Notes under the pieces: model-generated
The model's input: the letters and a program-made list of their open reading frames with translations, nothing else
The model's database searches: none
What the model was told of the DNA's origin: nothing
Source: Prosthecobacter gellanilyticus
Lineage (GTDB): Bacteria > Verrucomicrobiota > Verrucomicrobiia > Verrucomicrobiales > Verrucomicrobiaceae
Direction: 5' to 3'
DNA: 64,000 bases
NCBI RefSeq assembly: GCF_007992435.1
Contig: NZ_BKAG01000001.1
Span: forward strand, 1 to 64,000
Part shown: positions 45,701 through 53,753 of the stretch, piece after piece
How the letters are laid out: every line of letters begins with the position of its first letter
How positions within the stretch are numbered: position 1 is the first letter of the stretch
Position numbers and translations under genes: made by a program

Positions 45701-45969
45701 TGCCGGGCGCCTCGGCCAATCCAGGCAAGGTCACCGTGACTCTCAGCGCCACCACCGGAGCCCTGGCGGGGACCTTCAGCCTTATGGAACCTTCCGGCTT
45801 TGCGCGCAACAAGGTGCCCTTTGTGGGGCAGGTCGTGAGAAGGGCGGGCGGCAATATGCGCGCCGCAGGCTACTTCCTGCTCCCGCAGATCCCGGTCGGC
45901 AGCCAGAAACCGACAGCAGCGCCCGTGCTCTCCGGAGGTGTGCAAATCTACAACGGCCCACCCGCGTAG
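42754..45969 (+). CDS. Large secreted Ig-like (putative Ig / He_PIG) repeat protein
   Basis: 1071 residues, 58 bp after DUF4266. The N-terminus is basic with a weak hydrophobic stretch (ASSLLMLFQRTPAAQLLI), so export is likely but the signal is not typical. Modules in order: a putative-Ig domain (GTLPAGLSLPNVQGNPATLSG), two copies of an Ig-like domain (QLTYQWYQGNSG / LFYQWYQGASG ... YWVKV), then four putative-Ig units with the SLPYTTTLRAVGGRQPYTW / GLLSGTPNAAG pattern, and a C-terminal region of beta-rich repeats related to the ends of other verrucomicrobial surface proteins. Probably an adhesin or surface scaffold. Some distance from apbE, so operon membership is uncertain. Confidence 0.8.
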   Translation: MNAPRLLQRLKHLCRRASSLLMLFQRTPAAQLLIPAEFNLASSAALLDTTTKIAITTVAGLSAYDSVSGATTITQVNGSLNVIAGQPMLVRFEITGTPEPPKSWQIVGTLPAGLSLPNVQGNPATLSGTTTEVGSKTVSLRAYKDLDFGGDQFQKNITINVTAPSMAAVIDSPASVTINSGQSTTLTVVAAGEGQLTYQWYQGNSGVTTTPVGTNSASFTTPVLTNTTRYWVKVTNAGNPGGANSDTAIVTVRQPAAILTQPVPITIFTGETTTLSVTGTGDAPLFYQWYQGASGNTSTPVGTNSRFFTTPSLQTTTSYWVKVSNAANVLGAFSNTTTVTVEVASDPIIRTDPTLPPARTSLPYTTTLRAVGGRQPYTWTILEGDLPENMTLSEGGVISGTSTSIGTSMVNVQLTDGDAKTDTRTFTLEISDLDVTTASLPAATHGKPYTTTLAATGGGEPYTWSFPEETLPPLGLTLSPEGLLSGTPNAAGDVNVTVVVTDANGFTVSKILPLHAEVSDLSIVSTTLPIAVKGMPYSGTLTASGGDGSYTWHVLSGPLPTGVSASTTGLLTGTPTVAGGATVTVQVTDGAGVIVSKAVSISFSDKAVKPIMNTVEFPVTTVGTTFNHTVTAQYHPKTFAITGLPKGLKAAPNGAITGIPDVSGIFNVQIRATNSAGSSALVTARLTVKALPKNWVGTFGGTLARHSTTNRNLGGQFSLTITTSGQFTLKVTGALPSTKVAQGALAVTSTTGRVVAGAPSIITVPSLAGAAVNLNIDSVDGDVSGTVGAAAVTGWRSSWNAVTEPAENLAGYYSMALDLADPEDDGVSTIPQGSGFATFTISSGGTYTITGKAADGEGITSAGFVSKGGDLWLCASLNKGLGSVQGTPVLHEDEEGLFAGNVIEGALTWLRPATTTTLYPDGFGPLNLKVEGAYLAPSNKGFVIVGLPDEGTTQLNFTDAGLALSNTDPDILFTYTDDNKIVLPGASANPGKVTVTLSATTGALAGTFSLMEPSGFARNKVPFVGQVVRRAGGNMRAAGYFLLPQIPVGSQKPTAAPVLSGGVQIYNGPPA

Positions 45970-46134
45970 CAGGGGAACGTTGTGATCTTGACCTAACGAA
46001 AAGAAAGGTAATGCGATCATTGCCTGATCGCTTCAGCAACTATTTTTGAGCATCTTTGAATGTCCGGCTGTCGTGCGGCAGGGCCTCGATAATGACCGCT
46101 TTGTCATTGGGCTTTGCCGCTTGTCGCTGCTCTT

Positions 46135-46154
46135 ACGGGCTGTCCGCAGCCCGT
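46135..46154 (+). promoter_or_regulatory. Hairpin directly before the glycosyltransferase start codon
   Basis: ACGGGCT - 6-nt loop - AGCCCGT, a perfect 7-bp stem, ends one base before the ATG at 46156. If that ATG is used, the stem would cover the ribosome binding site. The rest of the gap 45970-46134 shows no gene. Confidence 0.35.
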
Positions 46155-46155
46155 C

Positions 46156-47634
46156 ATGGTCGTCACTAACAATCTTCGCTTCAAAACATCTCCGCGCTGG
46201 CCCATTCGCGATCTTCTGCGCCTCTGGCCCTGGGTGCTGCCCTTCATGCTGCTGTTTCTGCTCGGCACTCGCGGCCTGAACGAGCCTGATGAAGGCCGCT
46301 ATGCGGAGATCGCCCGTGAGATGATTGAGGACGGAGACTGGCTGGTGCCGCATCTGAACGGCTTTGCCCACATGCAGAAGCCGCCGCTCATCTACTGGTT
46401 CACGGCGGCCAGCTTCCGCTGCTTCGGTCTGAACGAATGGGCCGCCCGCCTGCCCTCAGCGCTCGCGGCCATGGGCAGTGTCTGGATGACCTTCTTCATC
46501 ACCCGGAGGTTGTGGGGGCATCATCGTGCTCATGTGGCGGCCATCATGCTCATGTCCTCGCTTGGGCTCTTCGCCCTCGGACGGTTGCTGACGCCGGACA
46601 TGGTCATGTGCTTCTGGATCCTGGCCTCCATCGCCGCGCTGGTGCATGGGCGTGCCTGGCTGTTTTTCATCGCCATGGGGCTGGGCTTTCTGACCAAGGG
46701 GCCGATGGCCCTGGTGGTGCCGCTTTCTGCCGCGCTGGGCTGGCGCTTCGCAGGTGGGTTGCGGCCGGGCTGGCCATGGTTTCGCGGCCTGCTGCTGACC
46801 CTTGGCCTCGGACTCTCCTGGTTCGTGGTGGTGTGCCTGCGGGATCCCCAGCTGCTGCACTACTATCTGCATGACGAGCTGCTCAAGCGCGTGGCCTCGC
46901 ATTCGCACGGGCGCAAGCAGCCCTGGTGGTTCTTCATCCCGGTGCTGCTGGTGGCGCTGATGCCGTGGACCTTCTGCAGTCCGCGTGTCATCCGCCAGGC
47001 ATGGCGCAGGCTGCGCACCGGCACATGGCTGGCGCGTCATGGTCTCCTGGCGGGCTGGGTGCTGCCCCCTCTGCTGGTCCTGTCCATGAGCGGCTCGAAG
47101 CTGCCCACCTATGCCCTGCCGCTGCTGCCCGCGCTGGTGATCCTTTTCTGCCCGCCCTTGGTGGATGTCTACCGGCTTTGGAAGATCGGCTCCACAGCGG
47201 TAGCGCTCTGGATCACCGTCCTGCTGGCCAGCACGCTGATGAATGATCTTCTCGGCCGGCAGGCCAGTGTGCGGGATCTGGCTCTGAATCTAGAGCAGCG
47301 TCTCGAAGCAAAACCCGGTGAGGTCTTTCTATGCGGCACGCGCGCGCACGGCATCGAGTTCTACCTTCGCCAGCGCGTCGGCATCACACTTGGCGAGGCG
47401 GACATGATGCTGCCGCCTTCCACTCCGGCCAGCGCGCTGCTTCATGACCATCCCCAGGATTGTCTTCACGACTATGCAGACAAGCAGGCTTACGGGCTGA
47501 TGCTGGATGACTGCTTTAAAAAACACTTTGCTCCAGCGGGCTGGGTGGCCTCGGAACGCGTCGGTGATTATGTGCTCGCAGTTCATGAGCGGCCGGTGAT
47601 GACGGCCTCGGCCAAGAGTCCGCCGACACGCTGA
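46156..47634 (+). CDS. Glycosyltransferase family 39 (ArnT/PMT-like) membrane protein
   Basis: 492 residues from the ATG at 46156; the frame is open to 46114. The first helix (WPWVLPFMLLFLLG) is followed by the GT39 catalytic loop NEPDEGRYAEIAREMIEDGDWLVP, with the DE pair, and by FAHMQKPPLIYWF. About ten more hydrophobic helices follow to about residue 390 and a soluble tail closes the protein. This is the ArnT-type pattern: transfer of a sugar from a polyprenyl-phosphate donor to lipid A or another acceptor on the outer face of the inner membrane. The donor cannot be named from sequence. It ends 17 bp from a convergent gene. Confidence 0.85.
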   Translation: MVVTNNLRFKTSPRWPIRDLLRLWPWVLPFMLLFLLGTRGLNEPDEGRYAEIAREMIEDGDWLVPHLNGFAHMQKPPLIYWFTAASFRCFGLNEWAARLPSALAAMGSVWMTFFITRRLWGHHRAHVAAIMLMSSLGLFALGRLLTPDMVMCFWILASIAALVHGRAWLFFIAMGLGFLTKGPMALVVPLSAALGWRFAGGLRPGWPWFRGLLLTLGLGLSWFVVVCLRDPQLLHYYLHDELLKRVASHSHGRKQPWWFFIPVLLVALMPWTFCSPRVIRQAWRRLRTGTWLARHGLLAGWVLPPLLVLSMSGSKLPTYALPLLPALVILFCPPLVDVYRLWKIGSTAVALWITVLLASTLMNDLLGRQASVRDLALNLEQRLEAKPGEVFLCGTRAHGIEFYLRQRVGITLGEADMMLPPSTPASALLHDHPQDCLHDYADKQAYGLMLDDCFKKHFAPAGWVASERVGDYVLAVHERPVMTASAKSPPTR

Positions 47635-47644
47635 AGGTGTCGGC
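47622..47644. terminator. Bidirectional hairpin terminator over the glycosyltransferase stop codon
   Basis: GCCGACAC and GTGTCGGC form a perfect 8-bp stem with a 7-nt loop that contains the TGA stop. The convergent pseudouridine synthase gene ends 8 bp away, so the hairpin may serve both. Confidence 0.5.
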
Positions 47645-47651
47645 ACGTCGT

Positions 47652-48356
47652 TCACACCCCTTCCAGCGTGGCTTCACGCTCTTCGGGAGTCATCTCGCGC
47701 CACTGGCCCGCTTCGAGATCCGCAGGCAGAATTAAACCGCCGATGCTCTCGCGATGCAGCGCTGTCACCAGACAGCCCACGCGCCCAAACATGCGCTTAA
47801 TCTGATGATGACGGCCTTCGTGAAGGGTCACGCGAGCGCTCTTTTCACCGAGCAAGGCGAGCTCCGCAGGGAGGGTGATGATGTCCTCCGCAGCGAAATG
47901 AAAACCTTCCGCAAACGCAGACACGGCCTCAGCGGGAATGGGCACATCCGTCTGCACGAGATAGGTCTTGGGCACCTTGGAGCCTGCATCCATAAACCTC
48001 TTCGACCATTTGCCATCATTGGTTAGGATCAGAAGTCCGGTGGACCACCGGTCCAGACGTCCGGCGATGTGCAGGGTATGCCTGTCCGGGTCATCGATGA
48101 GATCAATCACGGTGCGGTGCTCCGCATCCACCGTGGCGCTGACCACGCCGCCGGGCTTGTGCATCATGAGGTAAAGAGCGCGCTCTGCCTGCTGCACCAC
48201 CTCGTCATCCAGCAGCACGCTCATGAAGCGGTCGACCTCGTGCTGGTTGCCCAGGCTGACCTCTCCATCCACGAACACGCGGCCTGCGGCGATGAGGCGA
48301 TGGGCCTCGCTCCGGCCTAACGAACGATGTTTGGCAATGACACGGTCCAGCTTCAT
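47652..48356 (-). CDS. RsuA/RluB/E/F-family pseudouridine synthase (second of a tandem pair)
   Basis: Start at 48356 (MKLDRVIAKHRSLGRSEA), which overlaps the upstream gene's stop by four bases (ATGA); 234 residues. The S4 RNA-binding domain is at about 1-50 (SLGRSEAHRLIAAGRVFVDG). The catalytic domain has the active-site Asp in IAGRLDRWSTGLLILTNDG and the later motif LHEGRHHQIKRMFGRVGCLV. It converts a uridine in rRNA to pseudouridine. The family cannot be split into RsuA or RluB/E/F by eye; together with its upstream paralogue it forms an overlapping operon. Confidence 0.85.
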   Translation of the reverse strand: MKLDRVIAKHRSLGRSEAHRLIAAGRVFVDGEVSLGNQHEVDRFMSVLLDDEVVQQAERALYLMMHKPGGVVSATVDAEHRTVIDLIDDPDRHTLHIAGRLDRWSTGLLILTNDGKWSKRFMDAGSKVPKTYLVQTDVPIPAEAVSAFAEGFHFAAEDIITLPAELALLGEKSARVTLHEGRHHQIKRMFGRVGCLVTALHRESIGGLILPADLEAGQWREMTPEEREATLEGV

Positions 48357-49051
48357 AACTTCACGTTGGCCGGAAGCTCCAGCATCTGCCATTCACCTTC
48401 GGCCAGATCACCCAGCGTGTGCGATCCAAAAGTCTCGCGATGCAGCTTTTCCACATGCCAGCCCTGGCTGGCAAACATGCGGCGAACCTGATGATAACGG
48501 CCTTCGGTGATGGTGAGACGTGCAGTCCTCGCGCTCACGATCTCCAGCTTCGCAGGCAGGCAGGGCCTTTCCTCGCCGCGCAGCATGAGATCACCCTTCG
48601 CAAAGGCCTCGACGAGCGGCGGCTCCAGGTTGCGATCCAGTTCCGCAAAGTAGGTCTTCTCCACATCCGCCTTCGGCGAGGTGTAGCGCTGCACCAGCGT
48701 GCCGATGTCCGTGATCAGCAGCAGACCGCTGGTGTCCTTGTCGAGCCGGCCGATGCTTGTCACTGCGGGATTGCGGTCCAGCCACTGCGCGGGCAGCAGC
48801 TCATAGATCGTCGGGCCCTCGCCATCGCTGTGCGTGCAGACATAGCCCACAGGTTTGTGAAGCATGGCCAGCAGGCCGTCCGGTGCTTCTAGAGCCTCGC
48901 CATCCAGCGTGATCGTGTGCGGATCCACCCGCACGTCATGCTTCGTCAAAGGCACGCCATTCAACTTCACTCGGCCTGCTTTGACCAAGCCGACGACTTC
49001 CTTGCGCGAGCAGTAGCCGAGGGAGGAGAGAAGCTGGTCGAGACGGCGCAT
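48353..49051 (-). CDS. RsuA-family pseudouridine synthase (first of a tandem pair)
   Basis: Start at 49051 (MRRLDQLLSSLGYCSRKEV); the frame is open to 49078. 232 residues. S4 domain at about 1-60 (GRVKLNGVPLTKHDVRVDP), then the PSI domain with LHKPVGYVCTHSDGEGPTIY and then ELLP, active-site Asp in SIGRLDKDTSGLLLITDIG, and EGRYHQVRRMFASQGWHVEKLHR. The block HSDGEGPTIYELLP resembles RsuA, which makes pseudouridine 516 of 16S rRNA; I rate that assignment as likely, not certain. Translationally coupled to the next gene. Confidence 0.85.
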   Translation of the reverse strand: MRRLDQLLSSLGYCSRKEVVGLVKAGRVKLNGVPLTKHDVRVDPHTITLDGEALEAPDGLLAMLHKPVGYVCTHSDGEGPTIYELLPAQWLDRNPAVTSIGRLDKDTSGLLLITDIGTLVQRYTSPKADVEKTYFAELDRNLEPPLVEAFAKGDLMLRGEERPCLPAKLEIVSARTARLTITEGRYHQVRRMFASQGWHVEKLHRETFGSHTLGDLAEGEWQMLELPANVKL

Positions 49052-49172
49052 GAAGAGGCGGTTAACTGCGCATGCCATGCGCGCGGCAGGATGTCATGCA
49101 GGATTTGCGGGTCCCGCCTTCAGATAGACCCACCATAGCGCGAACGTTCCTATTCCTAACCAACCCCACGTC

Positions 49173-50146
49173 ATGAAAATGCGTCTGCTTCTCTGCCTGC
49201 TGGCCGCCGCCACGGCCGCCAGCGGTGAGGAAGCTGTGGAGATCGCCAAACGCAGTCTGCCCTTCATCAAGGAAAAGGGCCTCGCCTGGATCGAGGACCG
49301 CCAGTGCGCGAGCTGCCATCAGATCCCGTCCATGCTTTGGAGCCTGAACAGCGCCGTGAGGGCTGGCCTTGATGAAGGCAAGGAAACCCGTGAATGGACT
49401 CCGTGGGCCGCCGACTGGAAGCACTGGAACCAGACTGGCGAGAAGGATGGCGTGGACAAAGTCTCCTCCTTCAATGTCGAGACTATGGCTTGGCTGTTGC
49501 TGGGTCGAGATGCCGCTTCACCGGCACCTGCATGGACCACAGACTTCCGCGCGCAGATCCTGAAGAACCAGCAAGCGGACGGTTCCTGGAAGGCACAGGG
49601 ACAACTGCCGCTCGGAAAACGTCCGACTCGCGAGATCAACGAGGTGACGACCATGTGGACTCTGCTCGCGCTGCAAAGCTACGCGGATCAGGAGATGCCT
49701 GCCGATGTGCTGAGGAAGGCGGAGGAGTATCTGGCCAAAGCCGTGCTAGGTCAGAGCACCGAATGGCATGCGGTGAGACTGCTTTTGAAGCGTGGTGATG
49801 CAGCTTTGCGCGAGGCCTTGCTGAAGCTCCAGCACGAGGATGGAGGCTGGGGCTGGCTGGCCCAGGAACCGAGTGATGCTTTTGGCACCGGTATGGCGCT
49901 TTATGTCCTCGCTCACGATGGCCTGCCTGCCGATCATGCAGCCCGGACAAAAGCCGTGCAGTTTTTGCAGAACACGCAGAAACCCAATGGTTCATGGGCT
50001 GTGCCGAGCACTCGCGCACGTGACAAAAACAAGGTGAACAACACCGCGACCTACTGGGGCACGGCCTGGGCCGTGATCGGTCTGCTGGAGACGCCGGGAA
50101 AGAACGTGGCTTCTGCCGCCGAATCAGTGTCATCATCCGCATCGCC

Positions 50147-50150
<4 letters not shown>
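49173..50150 (+). CDS. Secreted CxxCH protein with squalene-cyclase-like alpha-toroid repeats
   Basis: 325 residues with a signal peptide (MKMRLLLCLLAAATAASG). A single heme-type motif CASCHQ (Cys45, Cys48, His49) lies near the N-terminus in an otherwise helical segment. The rest shows the QxxDGSW / QxEDGGW repeats (ILKNQQADGSWK, LQHEDGGWGW, LQNTQKPNGSWA) of alpha/alpha-toroid proteins such as prenyltransferases and squalene-hopene cyclases. The catalytic DxDD motif of cyclases is absent, so it is not a cyclase. A c-type cytochrome fused to a toroid scaffold is a reasonable reading. Its stop overlaps the DUF1080 start by four bases (ATGA). Confidence 0.7.
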
Positions 50151-50887
<737 letters not shown>

Positions 50888-50948
50888 GCCGCCGCTGTCT
50901 TCACTCGCCTGCTTGACTCAAAAGCGCATCCACAATTCGGGCAGACGG

Positions 50949-51003
50949 CCAAGAGCCGTTTTCACCGGCGTTTTGTTCGCCTTCGTTGGCTCGGTGAACT
51001 TGG
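50949..51003. terminator. Imperfect hairpin in the DUF1080/DUF4262 convergent gap
   Basis: Nested complementary arms CCAAG/CTTGG, TTCACCG/CGGTGAA and GCG/CGC surround a TTTTGTT loop, with unequal bulges. It starts right at the end of the DUF4262 gene and likely ends both transcripts. I considered an attC site but found neither the RYYYAAC/GTTRRRY boxes nor the L-box bulge. Confidence 0.4.
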
Positions 51004-51564
51004 TCATGGCTGGGTTGTCAGTGTGTGGATTGCCGAGAAACGTGCGTCACACTGCATATCATCTGGATAGTATCCATCATGATCAGGCCAGATGATTTGC
51101 AGCACGGGAAATCCGAAATCGTGCAGATCACTCCCTTTTCCGAAGAGGCTGAAATAGAAGTTACAGTTACGGCCAAGGTAATCGAGGTATCTCTCGTGCG
51201 AGACGACTCGGAAGCGAACTGGTCTGTGATCATCGAACAAATCCTGCCGCACCGAATCAGGTGTGACCGAGGCTCCCTGGGCAGCTTCATCGCGGAGCTT
51301 CGTGATGAGGCTGTGAGCAGTGCTGGGATGAAGCCCCATCACAAGGATCTCAGGGTGCAGGAAGTTGAGGAAGAGCCCGACAGAGTATGTGAACTCCGGG
51401 CCAGTGGGACAACTCCCAAAAGACAAAATGGAGCAACCAGCAGTCACAACCTCACGATATATACGTTCGTCCAACTCATCTTGTGGAGAAACCAGTCTGA
51501 AGCCTTCAATCTTCGGGTGACGCAATGACTGAATGTAGGGTGGCTCCAGATCGCTCGTTTGCAT
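51004..51564 (-). CDS. DUF4262 domain-containing protein
   Basis: 186 residues from ATG 51564 (a GTG directly before it, at 51567, is a second candidate). Typical DUF4262 pieces: GPEFTYSVGLFLNFLHPEILVMGLHPSTAHSLI, VSHERYLDYLGRNCNFYF and a C-terminal VLQIIWPDHDGYYPDD. The function of this family is unknown. Codon and base use are visibly more AT-rich than in flanking genes. The gene starts 22 bp after an attC-like structure that separates it from a same-strand membrane protein gene, as expected of an integron cassette array. Confidence 0.75.
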   Translation of the reverse strand: MQTSDLEPPYIQSLRHPKIEGFRLVSPQDELDERIYREVVTAGCSILSFGSCPTGPEFTYSVGLFLNFLHPEILVMGLHPSTAHSLITKLRDEAAQGASVTPDSVRQDLFDDHRPVRFRVVSHERYLDYLGRNCNFYFSLFGKGSDLHDFGFPVLQIIWPDHDGYYPDDMQCDARFSAIHTLTTQP

Positions 51565-51585
51565 CACGCTGGATTCCGTAGGTTA

Positions 51586-51678
51586 GGCGAACGACTCCAG
51601 CTCAGCGACCCGGCCTGCGGCACGCCACGATGGCAACCGCAGCGCGAGGACCGGGTTCGCTGCAGCGCATGGTTACGC
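51586..51678 (-). mobile_element. attC-like integron recombination site
   Basis: Read on the minus strand, the site starts with GCGTAAC (RYYYAAC-like box), which contains the TAA stop of the upstream gene, and ends with GTTCGCC (GTTRRRY-like box, imperfect). The two outer boxes pair except for one A. Inside lie an unpaired spacer and L-like boxes GCTGCAGC and GCTGAGC. These pair with a single bulged G, the extrahelical-base feature of attC sites. Then come CCCGG/CCGGG and CTGCGG/CCGCAG stems and a GCCA/TGGC cap. The length of 93 bp is within the attC range. No integrase is present in the window. Confidence 0.6.
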
Positions 51679-51993
51679 GGCTCGTCGTGATAAAACATAC
51701 TGGTAAATCAGCAGGCCGATGAAAACTGCAGTGAGGATATACGAAACCTCGCGCTTGAAGAATCCACAATCGCCGCGAGTCGCGCTCACCGTCCATGCCG
51801 GATGAACAAGCATGAGCAAGCCGGCAACTGGAAGTGTGAACCTCACGCGACGTGTCCGCACGAAGGCATAGGCGAGAGCAAGCGTGGCGACACCACCAAA
51901 AGCTGCGCAGAAATATCCGATGGTAATGCTCTGCTGAATCGCGGCCATCGCTCCCGGGCCGCTGCAAGCGAAGATGAATGCGCTGGTATTCAC
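51673..51993 (-). CDS. Small three-helix membrane protein of unknown function
   Basis: 106 residues from a GTG at 51993 (an internal ATG at 51948 is an alternative). Three hydrophobic segments: about 25-45 (IGYFCAAFGGVATLALAYAF), 50-67 (FTLPVAGLLMLVHPAWTV) and 84-100 (ILTAVFIGLLIYQYVL), with ATRGDCGFFKREVSY between the second and third. I do not recognise a named family. Its TAA stop lies inside the attC-like box, and a GTTAAGC motif (minus strand, 52009-52015) lies 16 bp before its start. Both are as expected of an integron gene cassette. Confidence 0.55.
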   Translation of the reverse strand: MNTSAFIFACSGPGAMAAIQQSITIGYFCAAFGGVATLALAYAFVRTRRVRFTLPVAGLLMLVHPAWTVSATRGDCGFFKREVSYILTAVFIGLLIYQYVLSRRAA

Positions 51994-52205
51994 AGTGTGC
52001 GTAGTGCCGCTTAACTATTCAGCATTATGGGCAACAGCTTTGTCGAGTACCGACGGGTTTGAAATTTCATGGTTGTCGACTTCAGCACGAATGGCGTTGA
52101 TAGGGAACAAAGATGTTGGTTTGGAATCGTAGGCGCGTCATATTTTACTGTTAAATACGATCGGAAAAGTCTCTTCTTGGAAGACGGATTCCGCGCCTTC
52201 ACCCA

Positions 52206-53663
52206 TCACGCCAGCAACGGCTTCACCACGTGCCCGTGCACATCGGTGAGGCGGTAGTTGCGGCCTTGGAAGCGGTAGGTGAAGCGCTCGTGGTCGAATC
52301 CGAGGAGATGCATCACGGTGGCCTGGAAGTCGTGCACGTGGACTTTGTTTTCGGCGACGTGGAAGCCGAGGTCGTCGCTGCTGCCGTAGTCAAAACCGGC
52401 CTTGGCGCCGCCACCGGCCATGAAGAGGGTGAAGCAGTCGGGATAATGGTCGCGACCGAGCACCTTGCTCGCGGCGGTGCGGCCTTCGCGGAAGGGGGTG
52501 CGGCCAAACTCTCCTCCCCAGATGACGAGGGTGTCCTCCAACAGGCCGCGCTGCTTGAGATCTTTGATGAGGGCGGAGACGGGCTTGTCCGTGGCGGCCA
52601 TTTTTTTGGTTAAGCCATCCGTGATGCCGGAGTCGGCGCTGGTGCCGTGGAAGTCCCAGCCCCAGTCGAAGAGCTGCACGAAGCGCACGCCTTGCTCGAC
52701 GAGTCGACGTGCAAGCAGACAGTTGTTGGCAAAGCTGGCCTCGCCGGGCTTGGCACCATAGGCCTCGAGCGTGGCGGCGTTCTCCTTGGAGATGTCCATC
52801 ACCTCCGGCACGCTGGTCTGCATGCGATAGGCGAGCTCATACTGGGCAATGCGTGTGACAGTTTCCGCATGGCCAAGCTCGGCTGCCTGCAGTTCATTGA
52901 GCTCGCGCAGGGCATCGAGAGTCTTGCGGCGCAGGTCGCGGCTCATGCCAGCAGGGTTGCTGGCAAAGAGTACGGGGTCACCCTTGCTGCGGCACTGCAC
53001 GCCCTGATACACGCTGGGGATGAAGCCGCTGCCCCACAGGCCCTGGCCGCCGCTGGGCTGGGTGCCGCTGGAGATGAGGGTCACGAAGCCGGGCAGGTCC
53101 TGGTTTTCCGTGCCAAGACCGTAGGTGACCCAGGAGCCGAGCGATGGCCGCCCCTGGCGCGTATGACCGGTGAAGAGCAGCAGCTCGGCAGGCGCGTGGT
53201 TGAACTGGTCCGTGAACATGGACCGCACCATGGTGATCTCATCGGCGATGCCGTGGAAGTTTGGGCAGGCATCGCTCATCCACATGCCAGCCTTGCCGTA
53301 GCGCTTAAACGTGCGCGGGGTGCCCATGAGCTTTGGCACGCCGCTGGTGAAGGCAAAGGTGCGCCCCTTGAGCTCGCTGTCCGGGCAGTTCTGGCCGTCG
53401 CGCTTCACCAGCTCCGGTTTGTAATCAAAGAGGTCCAGGTGCGGCGGTGCGCCGGACATGTGCAGGTAAATGACGCGCTTGGCCTTGCCGCCTTGGGGTG
53501 CGCGCTTCGGAGCCAGGGGATTGTCCGCCTTGGGCAGTGCCGAGGCCTCCTGCTCCAGCGCATGCATGGCGATGGCTCCCAGGCTGAACTGGCCCGCATT
53601 GCCCAAAAACTGGCGGCGGGTGCGAAGCTGGAGCTGATCGTGAAACACAGGGGACATCGTCAT
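52206..53663 (-). CDS. DUF1501 domain-containing protein, orphan
   Basis: I start at 53663 (MTMSPVFHDQLQLRTRRQFLG...), which places the twin-arginine motif TRRQFLGNAGQFSLGAIAM correctly; the open frame to 53822 runs into the palindromic repeat. 485 residues. DUF1501 hallmarks: VIYLHMSGAPPHLDLFDYKPEL, MVRSMFTDQFNHAPAELLLFTG, RPSLGSWVTYGLGTENQDLPGF, WGGEFGRTPFREG, RDHYPDCFTLFMAGGGAKAG and FQGRNYRLTDVHGHVV at the end. The DUF1501/PSD1 subgroup normally has a PSD1 gene directly upstream; here the upstream gene is a divergent cupin, so the partner is elsewhere or lost. The 212-bp stretch 51994-52205 downstream is AT-rich and holds no clear gene. Confidence 0.9.
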   Translation of the reverse strand: MTMSPVFHDQLQLRTRRQFLGNAGQFSLGAIAMHALEQEASALPKADNPLAPKRAPQGGKAKRVIYLHMSGAPPHLDLFDYKPELVKRDGQNCPDSELKGRTFAFTSGVPKLMGTPRTFKRYGKAGMWMSDACPNFHGIADEITMVRSMFTDQFNHAPAELLLFTGHTRQGRPSLGSWVTYGLGTENQDLPGFVTLISSGTQPSGGQGLWGSGFIPSVYQGVQCRSKGDPVLFASNPAGMSRDLRRKTLDALRELNELQAAELGHAETVTRIAQYELAYRMQTSVPEVMDISKENAATLEAYGAKPGEASFANNCLLARRLVEQGVRFVQLFDWGWDFHGTSADSGITDGLTKKMAATDKPVSALIKDLKQRGLLEDTLVIWGGEFGRTPFREGRTAASKVLGRDHYPDCFTLFMAGGGAKAGFDYGSSDDLGFHVAENKVHVHDFQATVMHLLGFDHERFTYRFQGRNYRLTDVHGHVVKPLLA

Positions 53664-53753
53664 GCGGGGAGTACGGACCTCTGGCGGGGTTTTATGCTGA
53701 ATTGCACGAAGTGGGCGGGATTGTGCAAAGGACTGTGGGCTGGCTTCCAGCCA

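Noticed and set aside
43753..46020. A 755-codon minus-strand frame opposite the Ig-like protein
   Set aside because: Composition is Gly/Arg/His-rich without domains; the plus-strand frame shows clear Ig-like repeats.
50949..51003. A second attC site after the DUF4262 gene
   Set aside because: There is an imperfect hairpin, but it lacks the outer boxes and the single-base bulge; a terminator explains it better.
52011..52202. A 63-codon minus-strand frame upstream of the small membrane protein
   Set aside because: No domain, atypical composition and no ribosome binding site; its end merely coincides with the GTTAAGC motif.
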